A stretch of 14,678 nucleotides of DNA from Elusimicrobiota bacterium (GTDB lineage Bacteria > Elusimicrobiota > Endomicrobiia > Endomicrobiales > Endomicrobiaceae), in contig JAITCX010000251.1 in assembly GCA_031282945.1 (NCBI GenBank), positions 1 through 14,678 on the forward strand, read 5' to 3'. Position 1 is the first letter of the stretch. Every line of letters starts with the position of its first letter. Position numbers and translations under genes: made by a program. The notes beneath the pieces are model-generated. The model was given only the letters and a program-made list of their open reading frames with translations. It did no database searches and had not been told where the DNA came from. Below are positions 14,130 through 14,678 of this stretch, piece by piece.

Positions 14130-14678
14130 TTATTTTTTTACAAGCTCATTATCAAATCTTGTTTTTTCTTTAGACGCCATACATAAAAATACAATTAAAA
14201 TACAAAGCGCAATGAGAACTATTATTAAAACAATCATAGTAACAGTAGACCAAAAATAGAGCGCCGCCCACGCTGCAGCGGGGTCTGCCTGAGGATCCCC
14301 TCCAATCACATGGGATTCCTCCAATAATCTAATTACATTAGACATCGCAAGCATAAGAGAACTAAACAGAAACGCGATAAAAGGAACAATAAAAATAAGC
14401 TGCCACCAACCGCGTTTATCTGTATCATGCAAACGGCGCGTTGCGATAGACATTGTCGGCAGAATAAGCGCTATAGCTAATAAAAAGAAAACGGTCGGCA
14501 TTATAGAGCGTAAGCCTCGCAAGCCCAAACTTTCATAGGGAAAATAACCTGAAAAAACTAATAAAACAATTGGAATAAAAGCAAATAAAGCAAAAGCCCA
14601 AAATTCTTTCCGGTTCGCCCTGCCTTTGAAGTCCACATAATGTTTTGTTAAAACATCCAGAAAATAAATTTTAAAAAA
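14130..14678 (-). CDS. DUF805 family membrane protein (start just off the window)
   Basis: The frame is open to the right edge, with 182 visible residues. The first visible residues FFKIYFLDVLTKHYVDFKG match the N-terminus of the neighbouring two-domain protein (MNFFKIYFVDVLTKRYADFKG), so probably only about two codons, including the start, are missing. It has about four hydrophobic segments and the family motif RRLHDTDKRGWWQL around nt 14440-14400. An in-frame GTG at 14636 is not the start, because homology continues upstream of it. The stop is 15 nt before the next gene. It is the third DUF805 gene of the array, and genes beyond the window may add more copies. Function unknown. Confidence 0.87.
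   Translation of the reverse strand, partial: FFKIYFLDVLTKHYVDFKGRANRKEFWAFALFAFIPIVLLVFSGYFPYESLGLRGLRSIMPTVFFLLAIALILPTMSIATRRLHDTDKRGWWQLIFIVPFIAFLFSSLMLAMSNVIRLLEESHVIGGDPQADPAAAWAALYFWSTVTMIVLIIVLIALCILIVFLCMASKEKTRFDNELVKK

Noticed and set aside
1..14678. CRISPR arrays, tRNA or rRNA genes, insertion sequences
   Set aside because: I saw no regularly spaced repeats, cloverleaf-type sequences, transposase-like products or terminal inverted repeats in the window.

Overview
The window comes from an AT-rich, diderm (Gram-negative) bacterium. An outer-membrane autotransporter-type barrel carrying an OmpA-like peptidoglycan-binding domain sits at the left edge, and the phosphate-binding protein is a lipoprotein. 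The mix of a passenger/barrel protein, a mannose-family PTS with its own HPr, and low GC would fit a host-associated lineage such as Elusimicrobiota. That placement is a guess from gene style, not from a marker.

Layout. At 2-1885 (+) lies the 3' part of a large autotransporter-like gene whose start is off the window. It ends in a perfect AT-rich hairpin that overlaps the stop codon. Everything else is on the minus strand. Reading in the direction of transcription (right to left), there are three DUF805 membrane-protein genes (14678-12595, four DUF805 domains in all), then guaA, pstS-pstC-pstA, two pstB paralogues, and hisH-hisA-hisF. All are packed with overlaps or gaps of at most 25 nt, so 14678-4847 looks like one long transcription unit. 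A 190-nt gap with a hairpin and a possible promoter follows. Next comes a second operon, PTS EIIA-EIIB-EIIC-EIID-HPr (4656-2051), which converges on the autotransporter gene.

Function. PstSCAB is a high-affinity phosphate ABC importer. HisH/HisF and HisA perform the middle of histidine synthesis and release AICAR, a purine precursor. GuaA makes GMP. The long operon therefore joins phosphate uptake with two glutamine-dependent steps that touch purine metabolism. The PTS operon encodes a complete sugar permease plus its phosphocarrier, but not Enzyme I.

Most notable: the two adjacent PstB ATPases are degenerate in complementary ways. PstB-1 (6935-7690) keeps Walker A/B, Q-loop and switch His, but its ABC signature reads LTLEQ instead of LSGGQ. 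PstB-2 (7716-8477) keeps MSGGQ, but has Ala for the Q-loop Gln and Asn for the switch His. All the losses fall in the same composite nucleotide site of a head-to-tail heterodimer. This predicts an asymmetric phosphate importer with one consensus and one degenerate ATP site, a design known from heterodimeric exporters such as TAP and TmrAB rather than from the textbook homodimeric PstB.
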